Origin: Candidatus Izemoplasma sp.
GTDB taxonomy: Bacteria; Bacillota_I; Bacilli_A; Izemoplasmatales; Izemoplasmataceae
Assembly: GCA_029939945.1 (NCBI GenBank)
Contig: JAOZRX010000017.1
Location: forward strand, 1-32,800
Length of the DNA: 32,800 nt
Direction of reading: 5' to 3'
The translations under genes and the position numbers were made by a program. Below, in pieces: positions 32,473 through 32,800 of the stretch (position 1 is its first letter; each line of letters starts with the position of its first letter). Below the pieces are notes generated by a model that ran no database searches, was not told where the DNA came from, and was given only the letters and a program-made list of their open reading frames with translations.

Positions 32473-32800
32473 ATAAAATGACTGTGAAAAACTATGAAAT
32501 TCGCCTCCACTTAAGCCTGTAGGGTATCTAACTGCCTTTAGTGATAATTCAATAAATAGCTCCTATTCAAACGGTATTGCGATATCCCATAAATATAGAA
32601 AAAAAAAGCAAAAAAAAAGCAAAAACCCGTGTAAATAAAGGAATTTGCGTTGATAAAAGACAAAATTATTACTGTGATTTTCTATTCTAACAATATATTT
32701 TTTTAGAATTTCGTAATAATTCTTGATAAAACCAACAATAATTTGTTTATCAACTAAGTTTAAGAAAACTCCCTCTTCAAACTAGTTAAGTGGGGGATGA
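32473..32800. other. Gene-free stretch at the right edge
   Basis: I see no open frame, RNA gene or known repeat I can support. It holds two A9 tracts separated by GC (about 32599-32622). There is also a similar motif in two orientations: CCACTTAAGCC near 32509 and AGTTAAGTGGGGG near 32784. AGCTCCTATTCAAAC and AACTCCCTCTTCAAAC are also alike. It may be the edge of a mobile element or a structured RNA, but this is not shown. Confidence 0.4.

Noticed and set aside
32473-32800. The end of an IS200/IS605-type element with its guide RNA
   Set aside because: Only a vague likeness to such ends; no transposase or TnpB frame is in the window and no clear target site is visible.
1-32800. CRISPR array, prophage or insertion sequence
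   Set aside because: No regularly spaced repeats, phage genes or transposases were seen.

Overview
The window is visibly AT-rich, with Firmicutes-style GGAGG ribosome binding sites, many extended -10 promoters (TGnTATAAT) and T-tailed hairpin terminators. TGA is used as a stop, for example at 4873-4875, 24941-24943 and 29211-29213, so the code is the standard bacterial one and not the Mycoplasma code. The content is a Na+/H+-antiporter-linked respiratory complex, acetate kinase, a glycine cleavage system and c-di-GMP enzymes. This suggests an anaerobic or fermentative low-GC Gram-positive or a Mollicutes-related lineage; an Izemoplasma-like organism is a guess.

Layout. (1) Positions 6-10020, + strand, hold one tightly coupled operon, cut at the left edge. 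It encodes an Mrp-type antiporter module followed by a complex-I-like module, in the gene order of the archaeal Mbx/Mbs (membrane-bound sulfane reductase) complexes as I recall them. The large subunit lacks a complete NiFe site. The last gene fuses the two-cluster ferredoxin subunit to a complete NfnB/GltD-type FAD and NAD(P)H oxidoreductase, which suggests a pump coupling NAD(P)H and ferredoxin to Na+/H+ transport. (2) Positions 10060-12474, - strand, hold an ECF sigma factor, an RsgI-like membrane anti-sigma factor and a lipoprotein that repeats the RsgI extracellular domain. (3) Positions 12619-15336, + strand, hold a CoA-disulfide-reductase-type flavoprotein, a YerC/TrpR-like regulator, a metallo-beta-lactamase-fold protein and tRNA-Leu(CAA).

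(4) Positions 15450-17977 hold a c-di-GMP-I (GEMM) riboswitch in front of a membrane diguanylate cyclase, then a PAS-GGDEF cyclase with its own possibly switching leader. The first cyclase lacks the allosteric I-site arginine and the second keeps the I-site. (5) Positions 18081-21112 hold acetate kinase, a B3/B4-domain protein and a divergent DUF2817/M14-like peptidase. (6) Positions 21241-23007 encode a membrane-anchored protein with four Trp-rich tandem repeats and a C-terminal HU/IHF-type DNA-binding domain, possibly a chromosome-to-membrane tether. (7) Positions 23105-30550 hold a complete glycine cleavage operon headed by a fused lipoate ligase-lipoyl synthase, followed by gcvT, gcvH, gcvPA, gcvPB and lpd. 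(8) Positions 30601-32421, - strand, encode a PilX-like, beta-rich surface protein. The last 330 bases hold no gene I can support.

The strongest candidates for something undescribed are the Mbs-NfnB fusion complex, the membrane-tethered HU protein, the paired cyclases with complementary feedback controls, and the sigma/anti-sigma/lipoprotein trio.
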